64,000 nt of DNA from Streptomyces actuosus (GCF_016921115.1 NZ_JAFFZS010000012.1:1-64000); one strand, 5' to 3'. Positions 18,170 to 26,386 are shown, numbered from the stretch's first letter. A program made the numbers and translations. Notes: a model not told the origin generated them from the letters alone.

Positions 18170-19132
18170 ATGCCGCAGACCGAGCCTCCAGGCATCGAGG
18201 CAGCCCCACGGACCCGGCTGCGATGGTGGACGGAGCTGCCGCTGATCCTGCTCGTGTACGGGTGCTACTCCGCCGGCCGGCTCCTGGTGCGCGGCGACGT
18301 GTCCTCGGCCGTCGGCCACGGGCTGGACATCCTGCGGATCGAGCAGGCCCTGCACCTCGACGCCGAGCACCCGCTCAACCGGCTGTTGACCCGTCAGGCG
18401 TGGCTCGGCGTCCCGGCCGACTTCTGGTACGCGTCACTGCACTACCTCGTCACGCCCGCACTGCTGGTCTGGCTCTTCCGGTCGCGCGCCGTGCACTACC
18501 GGGCGGCCCGCACCTGGCTGATGACGTCGACCTTCCTCGGCCTGATCGGCTTCACTCTGCTGCCGACCTGCCCGCCGCGGCTGCTGCCGCCGGGCCACGG
18601 CTTCGTGGACACGATGGCCCAGTACAGCTCGTACGGCTGGTGGGGCGGCCAGGCCAGCGCGCCGCGCGGCCTGGGCGGCATGACCAACCAGTACGCGGCC
18701 ATGCCGAGTCTGCACGTCGGCTGGGCCCTGTGGTGCGGAGTGATGCTGTGGCGGTACGGCGGCACGCGCAGCACGAAGGTGGCCGGTGTCGTCTACCCGC
18801 TCGTCACCACGCTCGTGGTGATGGGCACCGCCAACCACTACTTCCTCGACGCGGCGGCGGGCGCGGCCGTGATGGGCGTCGGGCTGCTGCTGGCGCCGGT
18901 CGTCATGCGCCGCCTGGACCGGGTGTGGGCCTGGACGGGCGCGCGTGTCCCGACCGTCGCGGTGGGCTCCGGCGCCGCAGGCGCCCCGCTTGTCAGTGAC
19001 GGATGCCAGACTTCGGCGGGTGAGCGAATTCCACGGCAGCGCGACGCGCGGCTCGGAGCCGGAGCCGAGCCGGGTGCCTCCCCCACGGACAACGCCTCGG
19101 CGGGGGAAGGCGCTCCGGCACCGGCTCGCTGA
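18170..19132 (+). CDS. PAP2-type membrane phosphatase / inositolphosphotransferase-like
   Basis: 320 aa with about six membrane helices. PAP2 motifs: TNQYAAMPSLHVGWALW (His in the second motif) and TANHYFLDAAAGA (His and Asp of the third). The first motif is degenerate, as in AUR1/IPC-synthase-like actinobacterial members. Possible roles are lipid phosphate hydrolysis or transfer of a polar head group. The last 40 residues (from about GERIPRQRDA) are unlike a membrane protein and run through a palindromic repeat at 19066-19128, so the native C-terminus was probably shorter. Ribosome site AAGGGGGAGGG lies upstream of the ATG. Confidence 0.82.
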   Translation: MPQTEPPGIEAAPRTRLRWWTELPLILLVYGCYSAGRLLVRGDVSSAVGHGLDILRIEQALHLDAEHPLNRLLTRQAWLGVPADFWYASLHYLVTPALLVWLFRSRAVHYRAARTWLMTSTFLGLIGFTLLPTCPPRLLPPGHGFVDTMAQYSSYGWWGGQASAPRGLGGMTNQYAAMPSLHVGWALWCGVMLWRYGGTRSTKVAGVVYPLVTTLVVMGTANHYFLDAAAGAAVMGVGLLLAPVVMRRLDRVWAWTGARVPTVAVGSGAAGAPLVSDGCQTSAGERIPRQRDARLGAGAEPGASPTDNASAGEGAPAPAR

Positions 19133-20204
19133 GTTGCGCGGTCCGGACGTACCGGCCAAGGCACTGGACGCCCGCGGACTCGCGGCGCTGGCCGCGAACC
19201 CGGGCTGCAGCAGACGCGCGCTGCTCGACGGCGCCGGGGTGAACAAGGCGGCGCTGGCGAGCGCGCTGGGCGCGCCCGCTGCGTTCGGACAGTCCCAGTT
19301 CGCCCTCACACGGGGCAACGCCTTCGAGACGCGGGTGAAGGCGGACGGCGGCGCGGTGCTGCTGCGGCTGGTGCGGGAGCAACTGGACCCGGCGGCGCCG
19401 CCGCCGGAGCGGACGTACGCGCCCGACCTGACCGCGCCCGGCCCCGAGGGCCGCACGGCACGGACGGCGCTGGCGCTGCGGGAGGCCGTCGCGGCGGGCG
19501 GCTGGACGCTGCTGGACCATCCGATGCTGGCGCTGGACGTCGCGGGATCCCCCGCCTTCCTGGAGCCGGACGCGGTCGTGGTGCACCCGGACGGCGCCTG
19601 GACCGTCGTGGAGATCAAGTCGTTCCCGATGCTGGACGGCTCCGCGGACCCGGCGAAGGTGGGGGCCGCGGCCCGGCAGGCCGCGGTGTACGTGCTCGCA
19701 CTGGAGGAGGTCGCCGGCCGGCTGGATCCGGCGCCAACGGTCCACCACCGGATCCTGCTGGTGTGCCCCAAGGACTTCTCCAACCTGCCCGCCGCCTGCG
19801 CGGTCGACGTCCGCAAGCAGCGCGCGGTGACCGCCCGGCAGCTGTCCCGGCTCACCCGCATCGAGGAGATCGCCGACGCGCTCCCCGCAGGCACGTGCTT
19901 CTCCCCCGACCTGCCCGCCGAGCAGCTCACGGCCGCTGTGGAGGCGGTGCCGGCGACCTACGCGCCGGAGTGCCTGGCCGCCTGCGAGCTGGCCTTCCAC
20001 TGCCGCGACCGCTCCCGCGGGGCGGGCGCGGTGACGTCGCTGGGCCGTTCGACGCGGGCCGAACTGGGCGGCCTGGCCACCGTCGAGGACGTGCTGGCCG
20101 CGGCCCGCGGGGAGGCCGGCGACCCGGACGACCCGGTGGTGGCGGCGCTGCGCAGGGCGGCGGCGCTGCGGGTGGAGGCACTGGAGGGGGCGGCGTGTCG
20201 CTGA
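18996..20204 (+). CDS. Cas4/AddB-like PD-(D/E)XK nuclease with Fe-S cysteines
   Basis: 402 aa from a GTG at 18996; GTG 19074 or TTG 19134 are also possible because the 5' end overlaps the PAP2 gene and a palindrome. RecB-type nuclease motifs are in order: G-x-x-FE (RGNAFE, about 106-111), PD (Asp192 in FLEPDAVVV), ExK (Glu206-Ile-Lys208) and QxxxY (Gln228...Tyr232). Four cysteines are placed as in Cas4/AddB Fe-S nucleases: Cys71 before the core, then Cys326-x3-Cys330-x5-Cys336 at the C-terminus. It overlaps the next gene by 10 nt and heads a three-gene cassette ending in an SF1 helicase, implying DNA end processing in repair or defence. The function is inferred. Confidence 0.72.
   Translation: MTDARLRRVSEFHGSATRGSEPEPSRVPPPRTTPRRGKALRHRLAELRGPDVPAKALDARGLAALAANPGCSRRALLDGAGVNKAALASALGAPAAFGQSQFALTRGNAFETRVKADGGAVLLRLVREQLDPAAPPPERTYAPDLTAPGPEGRTARTALALREAVAAGGWTLLDHPMLALDVAGSPAFLEPDAVVVHPDGAWTVVEIKSFPMLDGSADPAKVGAAARQAAVYVLALEEVAGRLDPAPTVHHRILLVCPKDFSNLPAACAVDVRKQRAVTARQLSRLTRIEEIADALPAGTCFSPDLPAEQLTAAVEAVPATYAPECLAACELAFHCRDRSRGAGAVTSLGRSTRAELGGLATVEDVLAAARGEAGDPDDPVVAALRRAAALRVEALEGAACR
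19066..19128. repeat. Palindromic element within the PAP2/nuclease overlap
   Basis: Imperfect inverted repeat: CGAGCCGGGTGCC (19066-19078) against GGCACCGGCTCG (19117-19128), with inner TCCCCC/GGGGGA pairing. It encodes the odd C-terminus of the PAP2 protein in one frame and the Pro/Arg-rich start of the nuclease in the other. Hairpins of this kind (GTGCC TCCCCC ... GGGGGA) recur in Streptomyces intergenic regions. Confidence 0.6.
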
Positions 20205-21841
20205 TCGTCACCCTCGCGCGTCTGGAGGCCGTCAGCACCGGCCGCGCGCAGCCCACCGCGACCGTGCGGCACCGCCGTCTGTCGGACCGTCCGCTGGTCG
20301 TCGTCCCGCTGACGACCGCGGGCGAGGCCGGTGCCCCCCTCGGCGCGCTCGTCGGCGCCGATCCCCACGCGCCGCGGCTGCTCGTCGTGCCCCAGCCGCG
20401 CGACCGCGACCTGAGGTTCGCGTTCCTGTCCGAGCTGGCCGACATCGTCCTGCCGCACATCGAGTCCTGCGCCGACGCCGTGGAGGCGGCCGAGCGGACC
20501 GAGACCGATCCGGAGACAGGCAAGCGGGTCAAGGTCGAGGTCGACCTGTGCGCGGACGCACCGCAGCTGATCGTGCCGAGCCGCGCGGGCATCGAGTTCG
20601 TCCGGCTGCTGGGCCGCTCCATGCGCTTCCGCCGTACGGCCGAGCAGGATCCTCAGGCGCCGTACCCGGCGCCGCCCCGGGTGCCGCTGCTCGGCCGGTG
20701 GCTGACCCACTACGGGGAGCGGGCCCGGGTGCCCGGCTCCTCGCTGCTGCTGGCGCTGACCGACGTGCTGGCCCGGCACTGGGCGACCGGCCAGTCCAGC
20801 CTGGAGGACCAGCACCTGGGCGCACTGCTGGCGTGGATCGACCCGCCGCAGCGCATGACGGGCGCCGAGGCCGCCGAGCGGGCCGAGCGCGAACGGGACG
20901 GCGCGGGGCAACTGGTGTGCCCCCCGGCCGGCCCGGCCACCGACCCTGCGTTCGACAACAAGCTGCTCGCCCCCGCCATCGAGCGCTACGACCGCGCCCG
21001 TACCGCCCTGGCCGCCGCCGAGGACGGCCCGGCCGCCGACGAGCGGCTCGGCGTCCTGACCGCGGCCGAGCAGGAGATCCGCACGCTGGTGGAGGAGGTC
21101 GCGCTGCCCACCTGGCGGGCGGTGTGGCGCGGTCTGGAGCTGCTGCGGCGGCTGCCGGAGGGCGCGCACGTCGAGGAGCGGTGGACGCGGGACCGCTGGT
21201 CGTTCACCGGTCACCGCGACCGGGTGCTGGCGGGCGAGCCGCCGCAGCCGCGCCGCGACGACGCCGTGACGGCCGCGAACAAGCTGGCCGCGCGCGAGCG
21301 GGAGCAGGCCCGGCTGGAGGCGCAGGAGGCGCTGGACGACCCGCTCGTGATGGCGGGGCGGCGGCTGGCCGGGGAGGCGTTCGCCGGTGAGGTCACCGAC
21401 GTCGTCATGACCTGGAGCGAGGGCCAGCGGCCCGCCCCGCGTCCGCTGGTGACCGTCCGCACGGACGACCGCCCGCACCTGGCCGGGTGCACGAAGGTGT
21501 ACCGGTCGCTGGGCGGGAAGGCGCAGACGGCCGAGTTCGTGGGACACGCCGGCGGCGACCACGGGGAGGGCGGCGGCGGGGGGCCGGGCGGCACCGGGAC
21601 CGACGACGGTCCGGTGGTGCTGCGGATCGTCGACCGGATGGGCCGCGGCAAGGAGCCCGTGGAGGGGTCCGTTCCCGTGAAGGGCGATCGGCTCTGCTTC
21701 ACCCTGTTCGAGCACGAGCAGCGCGGCGGCGCGAAACTGCCCGACCCGGAGGACACGCCGTGGACCCATGGCGGGCCGCCGGGCGGGCAGGCCGCACCGG
21801 CGGAGGCAGCCGACCCGGTGACCGAGGAGGACGTCCTGTGA
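20195..21841 (+). CDS. Unknown protein of the nuclease-helicase cassette
   Basis: 548 aa, no recognised domain. The N-terminal 90 residues look like a beta-rich fold (VTLARLEAVSTGRAQPTATV). Next is a helical middle with SSLEDQHLGALLAWIDPP, a charged coiled-coil-like stretch (ANKLAAREREQARLEAQEAL, about 365-384), and a C-terminal beta-rich part (PLVTVRTDD ... VLRIVDRMGRGKEP) interrupted by a Gly-rich loop. GTG start at 20195 with GGAGGGGG upstream. It overlaps both neighbours (10 nt and GTGA), so all three proteins are translationally coupled and probably form a complex. A nucleic-acid-binding or scaffold role is inference only. Confidence 0.8.
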   Translation: MSLIVTLARLEAVSTGRAQPTATVRHRRLSDRPLVVVPLTTAGEAGAPLGALVGADPHAPRLLVVPQPRDRDLRFAFLSELADIVLPHIESCADAVEAAERTETDPETGKRVKVEVDLCADAPQLIVPSRAGIEFVRLLGRSMRFRRTAEQDPQAPYPAPPRVPLLGRWLTHYGERARVPGSSLLLALTDVLARHWATGQSSLEDQHLGALLAWIDPPQRMTGAEAAERAERERDGAGQLVCPPAGPATDPAFDNKLLAPAIERYDRARTALAAAEDGPAADERLGVLTAAEQEIRTLVEEVALPTWRAVWRGLELLRRLPEGAHVEERWTRDRWSFTGHRDRVLAGEPPQPRRDDAVTAANKLAAREREQARLEAQEALDDPLVMAGRRLAGEAFAGEVTDVVMTWSEGQRPAPRPLVTVRTDDRPHLAGCTKVYRSLGGKAQTAEFVGHAGGDHGEGGGGGPGGTGTDDGPVVLRIVDRMGRGKEPVEGSVPVKGDRLCFTLFEHEQRGGAKLPDPEDTPWTHGGPPGGQAAPAEAADPVTEEDVL

Positions 21842-23190
21842 CCCTGCCGCAGACCCGCGAGGCCGCGTTCGACCCGGGTGCGGCGGCTTCGCGGGCCACC
21901 GATGCCATCCTGCGCGACACGCTGCACGGCCCGCACCGCGGTGTCGTCGTCGACTCGCCGCCCGGTGCCGGCAAGTCCACGCTCGTGGTGCGGGCGGCGC
22001 TGGAGCTGGCGGACGCCGGGCGTCCGCTGATGATCGTCGCGCAGACCAACGCCCAGGTCGACGACCTGGTGCTGCGGCTGGCGGAGAAGAACGCCGAGCT
22101 GCCGGTGGGCCGCCTGCACAGCAGCGACGCCGACCCGTACGACAAGGCGCTCGACGGCCTGCCGCAGGTGCGTACGTCGGCGAAGGCGGCCGAGCTGGCC
22201 GGTCTGCCCGTGGTCCTGTCCACCGCCGCCAAGTGGGCGCACGTCAGGACCGACGAGCCGTGGCGGCACGCGATCGTCGACGAGGCGTACCAGATGCGCT
22301 CGGACAGTCTGCTCGCCGTGGCCGGGCTCTTCGAGCGGGCCCTGTTCGTGGGCGACCCGGGCCAGCTGGACCCGTTCGCGATCGTCGGCAGCGAGCAGTG
22401 GGCGGGGCTGTCGTACGACCCCTCGGCGTCGGCGGTGACGACTCTGCTCGCGCACAACCCGGAGCTGCCGCAGCACCGCCTGCCGGTGTCCTGGCGGCTG
22501 CCGGCGTCGGCGGCGCCGCTGGTGTCGGACGCCTTCTACCCCTATACGCCGTTCCGCAGCGGCACCGGCCACGGCGACCGCCGCCTGTCGTTCGCCGTGC
22601 CGTCGGACGGCTCGGCTCCCGACCGGGTGATCGACGAGGCGGCCGCCTCGGGCTGGGGGCTGCTGGAGCTGCCGCGGCGGCACACCCCGCGCACGGATCC
22701 GGAGGCGGTGGGCGCGGTGGCCGACGTCGTGCGGCGGCTGCTGGAGCGCGGCGGGGCGGCCGTCTCCGAGCGCTCCGACGGTCCCTGCCCGCTCACCTCC
22801 GACCGTGTCGCCGTCGGCACCGCCCACCGCGACCAGGCGGCGGCCGTCCGGACGGCTCTCACCGACGTGGGCGTGACCGAGGTCACCGTGGACACCGCAA
22901 ACCGGCTCCAGGGCCGCGAGTACGACGTGACCGTGGTGCTGCATCCCCTGTCCGGCCGCCCCGACGCGACCGCGTTCCATCTGGAGACCGGCCGCCTGTG
23001 CGTCCTGGCCTCTCGGCACCGGCACGCGTGCATCGTGGTGTGCCGGGCGGGTGTGGGCGAGCTCCTGGACGACTACCCGTCGACGGAGCCGGTCCAGCTG
23101 GGGACGGTCGTGAAGTTCCCCGACGGCTGGGAGGCGAACCACACCGTGCTGGCGCACCTCGGGGAACATCGCGTGGCCTGGAGACCTTGA
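21838..23190 (+). CDS. SF1-type DNA/RNA helicase
   Basis: 450 aa. Motifs are in order: Walker A SPPGAGKST (about 40-48), Ia (MIVAQTNAQVDDL), Walker B/motif II IVDEAYQM (Asp148-Glu149), motif III VGDPGQLDPF (171-180), a Q..SWR.P segment (PVSWRLP), then NRLQGREYDVTVVLHPL and LCVLASRHRHACIVV as motifs V and VI. The form is closest to Upf1/Dna2-like SF1B helicases. GTG start overlaps the previous stop as GTGA. Dna2 and AddAB likewise join an SF1 helicase to an Fe-S RecB nuclease; here the same parts are on separate chains. Confidence 0.85.
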   Translation: MTLPQTREAAFDPGAAASRATDAILRDTLHGPHRGVVVDSPPGAGKSTLVVRAALELADAGRPLMIVAQTNAQVDDLVLRLAEKNAELPVGRLHSSDADPYDKALDGLPQVRTSAKAAELAGLPVVLSTAAKWAHVRTDEPWRHAIVDEAYQMRSDSLLAVAGLFERALFVGDPGQLDPFAIVGSEQWAGLSYDPSASAVTTLLAHNPELPQHRLPVSWRLPASAAPLVSDAFYPYTPFRSGTGHGDRRLSFAVPSDGSAPDRVIDEAAASGWGLLELPRRHTPRTDPEAVGAVADVVRRLLERGGAAVSERSDGPCPLTSDRVAVGTAHRDQAAAVRTALTDVGVTEVTVDTANRLQGREYDVTVVLHPLSGRPDATAFHLETGRLCVLASRHRHACIVVCRAGVGELLDDYPSTEPVQLGTVVKFPDGWEANHTVLAHLGEHRVAWRP

Positions 23191-23349
23191 GTCTGCGGGG
23201 GTGCGGGGCCAGGCTGTGGTGTCCGCCGGTCCGGGGCCCCCTTGCGTCGGCGCGGGACAATGGAAGGCGGCCCACGCACGAGACACCCGGCAGCCCACCG
23301 GCGGCCCCCGGAACGCACACACGGGACGACCCCACGAGGAGGACATGAC

Positions 23350-23721
23350 ATGGCGGAGCCCACGCCGCGTCGCAACGAACCGCGGCTACGCCCCGCGCCC
23401 CTGCTCTTCGAGCCCGCGGAGGCGGCCTCCGACCCCGAGCACTTCTTCGACCTGGAGTCGATCGCCGACCCGCAGGCGCTGCTGGCCCGGGCGACGGAGC
23501 TGACCCAGGCGTTCCGCGCGGCGACCGACCGGGCCATGGAGTTCCAGGCGATCGCCGCGGCGCAGCTCGCCGACCCGCGCCGGTTCGACCGGATGACGAC
23601 CGCGGACATCGCCGAGCGGGCCGCGTGGACCGAGGACTACGCGAAGAAGATGGTCGAGTTCGGCCGCGACCTGCTGCGCAGCGGCGAGGGCGCGGCAGCG
23701 GGCTTCGGCGACCCCACCTGA
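23350..23721 (+). CDS. Conserved hypothetical protein, 123 aa
   Basis: Acidic, mostly helical protein: an N-terminal basic/proline-rich stretch of about 20 residues, then FFDLESIADPQALLARATELTQAFRAA and further helices, with no Cys and no membrane segment. Strong ribosome site GAGGAGG is placed for the second of two close ATGs (23350). It lies 159 bp after the helicase on the same strand, so it might belong to the cassette but could be independent. No family recognised. Confidence 0.7.
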   Translation: MAEPTPRRNEPRLRPAPLLFEPAEAASDPEHFFDLESIADPQALLARATELTQAFRAATDRAMEFQAIAAAQLADPRRFDRMTTADIAERAAWTEDYAKKMVEFGRDLLRSGEGAAAGFGDPT

Positions 23722-23829
23722 CACGCCCGGGCCGTCGGGGGCGCCCGGGACATCCCCCTCAGGTGCCCGCCGGGGCGTCGAGGCCGCCGGTTTCCGCCCG
23801 GCGCGCCCGGTTCGCCGCCTTCCACGACA

Positions 23830-23845
23830 CCTGGCATATGCCAGG
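23830..23845. promoter_or_regulatory. 16-bp perfect palindrome, possible operator
   Basis: CCTGGCATATGCCAGG lies 90 bp before the start at 23935, preceded by GACAC, which resembles a WhiA half-site. Probably a regulatory site for the small gene downstream; the binding protein is not identifiable. Confidence 0.4.
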
Positions 23846-23934
23846 CGGGCAAGATACTCCTCGCCACCCTCCGATGTCCCGGATTCCCGCAACTCTGAAG
23901 AACCGTTCGTTCACCCCCGGTAGATGTAGGTGGC

Positions 23935-24498
23935 ATGAGCAGCACTCGCCATGTCACGCACGACGGCGCCGCCTGGCTCGCCTCGGCGGCCGCGTACCCC
24001 CGCAGCACTCTCGCGCTCTGGGACGAGCGCCCGGACGTCCCGGTGGTCCTGCCCTGCGGCTCCGCCTTCGACGTCGTCGGTGTGCCCGCCCTGTTCGGGC
24101 GCCGCATGCTGGACCGGCTGTGGGACGAGGGGCCGGGTTCCGGACCGGTGGCGGTCCACCGCGGGCGGATGCTGCTCTTCGCCGCCCCCGGCACCGCCCA
24201 GCGGCTGCCCGCGTTGCTGGAGTGGGAGGAGTGGGCCGGCGGCCGTACGGCGGGCATCCCGCCGCTGCTCTGCCACGGCACCGGCGACGCGGTGACCGTG
24301 CCGGCACCCGCCCCCTCGGGCCGGGCGACGGCGGCGAGCCGCTGGCTGGTGGCGCCCGACACCCGGCACCCCTGGCTGCCCGGCCCCGAGGTCGTGCTGT
24401 GGGCGGCCGTCCGGGCGGCCCGCGCCGCCGTGCGGATATCGATTTCGCACCCCGCCGACCAGGGTGCTAATGTCTACGACGTCAGCAGGCGCCGCTAG
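23935..24498 (+). CDS. Streptomyces primase/polymerase-domain-like protein ending in a tRNA
   Basis: 187 aa. Contains FDVVGVPALFGRRMLDRLWDEGPG, then GPVAVHRGRMLLFAAPGTAQRL, the same pattern as the protein at 14985, and an Ala/Arg-rich C-terminal helix. These proteins are common in Streptomyces and are often annotated as primase/polymerase N-terminal-like; function unknown. The last four residues and stop codon lie within the first 10 nt of the tRNA-Lys gene, an overlap that suggests the reading frame simply runs into the tRNA. ATG at 23935 with a weak GGTGG upstream. Confidence 0.65.
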   Translation: MSSTRHVTHDGAAWLASAAAYPRSTLALWDERPDVPVVLPCGSAFDVVGVPALFGRRMLDRLWDEGPGSGPVAVHRGRMLLFAAPGTAQRLPALLEWEEWAGGRTAGIPPLLCHGTGDAVTVPAPAPSGRATAASRWLVAPDTRHPWLPGPEVVLWAAVRAARAAVRISISHPADQGANVYDVSRRR

Positions 24499-24562
24499 CT
24501 CAGTTGGTTAGAGCAGCTGACTCTTAATCAGCGGGTCCGGGGTTCGAGTCCCTGGCGGCGCA
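24489..24562 (+). tRNA. tRNA-Lys (CTT), copy 1
   Basis: Acceptor GCGCCGC pairs with GCGGCGC; D-arm GCTCAGTTGGTTAGAGC; anticodon stem-loop CTGACTCTTAATCAG with anticodon CTT; T-arm with TTCGAGT; A73, no encoded CCA. Identical to copies at 39252 and 42945. A -10-like TAATGT lies about 20 bp upstream, and the GACGTCAGCAG just before the gene is shared with copy 3. Confidence 0.97.
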
Positions 24563-24570
24563 CGACAGTC

Positions 24571-24602
24571 GAAAGGCCCCTCGCCTCAGCGGGGGGCCTT
24601 TC
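24571..24602 (+). terminator. Terminator of tRNA-Lys copy 1
   Basis: Hairpin GAAAGGCCCC / GGGGCCTTTC beginning 9 nt after the tRNA and ending in a short T-containing tract. Confidence 0.85.
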
Positions 24603-24722
24603 GTCGTCCCCCCGAGCGCCGTCGCCGGAGCGTCCCCGCCCCGGAGCGCCACCCCACCGGCCGCCGCCGGGCCGCGGACCGTTCCGCGCCGACCGGCCGC
24701 CGCGCCGGGCCCCGCCGCCGGG

Positions 24723-26099
24723 TCAGGCGTCCGTACCCGCCTCGGGCACTCCCGGCGTGATCTGCACGGTCCACGCTCCCGACGCCGTACGCCCCTGCAC
24801 CTCCACCCGCACACGCTCCCCGGGGACGGTGAAGCTCTCGCCGAGGGCGACGGGGGCGTCGGCGAGGGGCGGATAGACCGATCCCGCCCAGCAGGCCTCC
24901 TCGCGCGGGTGGGCGTCGATCACCTCGACGGGACCCCGACCGGACTCGGCCGTGCTGCGCACCCGGTAGACGAGGATGCCGGCACGGCAGGCCGCGCGGT
25001 CGTTGCCGACGGGCCCGCGCGCCTCGAACGCGAGGACGCTGTCGCGGCCGGTGCGGACGACGGCGAGCTTGATGCCGTTGCCGAGCCCGAAGGCGGGCGC
25101 GCCCGCGGCGCCGGTGACCGGGACCCCGGGACCGGCGCCGAGGGGCTCCAGGGTGAGCCGGGTCGGCCTGGTGCCCCGCACGCACCTCACCTGCCGCGGC
25201 TCCAGCCAGCCCAGCTTCCACTTGTGCCACCCGAACAGGTCCGGAGCCATTCCGAACTGGCTGCCCATCAGATCCCAGTCGCCGACGAAGGTGTCCCAGT
25301 CGCCCTTGCCGTCGACCGGCCGGTGGTAGAGGTCGGGCAGATCCAGGACGTGCCCGGTCTCGTGCGCCAGGACCAGCCGGTCGGGCGGGTGGTGCTCGAA
25401 GACCGTCACGACACGGCGCAGGTCGGTGCCGTCGGCGTGCAGCGGCGCATCCAGGTTGACGACCTTCGTGGCGTCCGAGTCGACGCCGGGCGCGTCCGGG
25501 TCGGCGACGAGGTAGACGATGTCGTACCGGGAGAAGTCGACGCGCGGGTCGGTGACGGCGAGGGCGTCGTGCAGGTAGGCGGCGCGGTCGGCGGCGTTCC
25601 AGTCCCGCTGCAGGGCGTAGGCCGTGGAGGGGCGCGGCATCCTGAACCAACGCCGCAGGACGTGCGGGCGCAAGGTGAACTTGCCGTAGGAGGCGCGGGC
25701 GAAGTAGCGGCTGGTGCCCGGGAAGTGGTCGGCGGCCAGCTCGGCGGGGGTGGCGAGGGGCTCGGAGTCCGGGAAGGAGAGGAAGAGCATGACCGCGTCC
25801 AGCGGGCGGGTCGGCCGCGGATAGGCGGCATTCCAGGTGTCCAGCCCCTCGGAGTGGTGGGCCACGGTGCGCCGCAGGGCGCAGGGCGCCGTGGAGAAGG
25901 GTTCGGCGACCGAGGGGCCGGTGACCAGGGAGGTCGCGGCGAGCGCCGACATGGTGGTGAACACGGCGGCGGTGCTGCGCAGTCGGGGCCGCACAAGCGC
26001 GCCGCCGAGCCCCCGGGCGCGTACGGCGGCCGTACGGGCGAGCCCCTTGAGGCGGAGCTGACGCGACAACGGGACCTCCGGATGCGATGGACGGAACAC
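24723..26099 (-). CDS. Secreted M6-like metalloprotease domain protein
   Basis: 458 aa. N-terminal basic region with a hydrophobic segment (about residues 42-62, STAAVFTTMSALAATSLVTG) consistent with a long signal peptide. The zinc motif HETGHVLDLPDLY (HExxH variant with downstream Asp) and DWDLMGSQFG (Met-turn-like) match the M6/immune-inhibitor-A-like family. The family's usual collagen-binding or PKD tail is missing, but an immunoglobulin-like C-terminal domain (FTVPGERVRVEVQGRTASG) is present. Likely an extracellular protease. It is divergent from cdgA with 287 bp between starts. Confidence 0.78.
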   Translation of the reverse strand: MFRPSHPEVPLSRQLRLKGLARTAAVRARGLGGALVRPRLRSTAAVFTTMSALAATSLVTGPSVAEPFSTAPCALRRTVAHHSEGLDTWNAAYPRPTRPLDAVMLFLSFPDSEPLATPAELAADHFPGTSRYFARASYGKFTLRPHVLRRWFRMPRPSTAYALQRDWNAADRAAYLHDALAVTDPRVDFSRYDIVYLVADPDAPGVDSDATKVVNLDAPLHADGTDLRRVVTVFEHHPPDRLVLAHETGHVLDLPDLYHRPVDGKGDWDTFVGDWDLMGSQFGMAPDLFGWHKWKLGWLEPRQVRCVRGTRPTRLTLEPLGAGPGVPVTGAAGAPAFGLGNGIKLAVVRTGRDSVLAFEARGPVGNDRAACRAGILVYRVRSTAESGRGPVEVIDAHPREEACWAGSVYPPLADAPVALGESFTVPGERVRVEVQGRTASGAWTVQITPGVPEAGTDA

Positions 26100-26203
26100 C
26101 GCACCCAGCTTGTCCGTGTTTATTGACGTATCGCCTGTTTATCTGATCCAGACGTGTGAGGAGCGCCGTAGGGGGCGCCACCAGGCCGACACCCCCGAAT
26201 CGC

Positions 26204-26217
26204 TCACGGAACGTCAC
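26204..26217. promoter_or_regulatory. BldD-box-like palindrome upstream of cdgA
   Basis: TCACGGAACGTCAC is near-palindromic and matches the BldD consensus (tnACnCAGnGTnA) except for two core positions. It sits 170 bp upstream of the cdgA GTG, and cdgA is a known BldD target in S. coelicolor. Confidence 0.4.
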
Positions 26218-26386
26218 ATTCGGTCGAGGGCGGGAACAAGCCGCCCAGGCGCACGCAGAAACGATCTGCCGTAACGACCCCGCGGCCCTGAACCATGGAC
26301 GGCGGCTGGAAGGGGCCGGCGCCAACCTCTATGATCGGCACACTTTCCTGCGCGGACAACGATCGAGTGGACTGCGGGAGCCAGCG

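Noticed and set aside
19066..19128. The palindrome as a simple terminator of the PAP2 gene
   Set aside because: It lies before the stop codon and inside the start region of a co-oriented gene, with no T tract.
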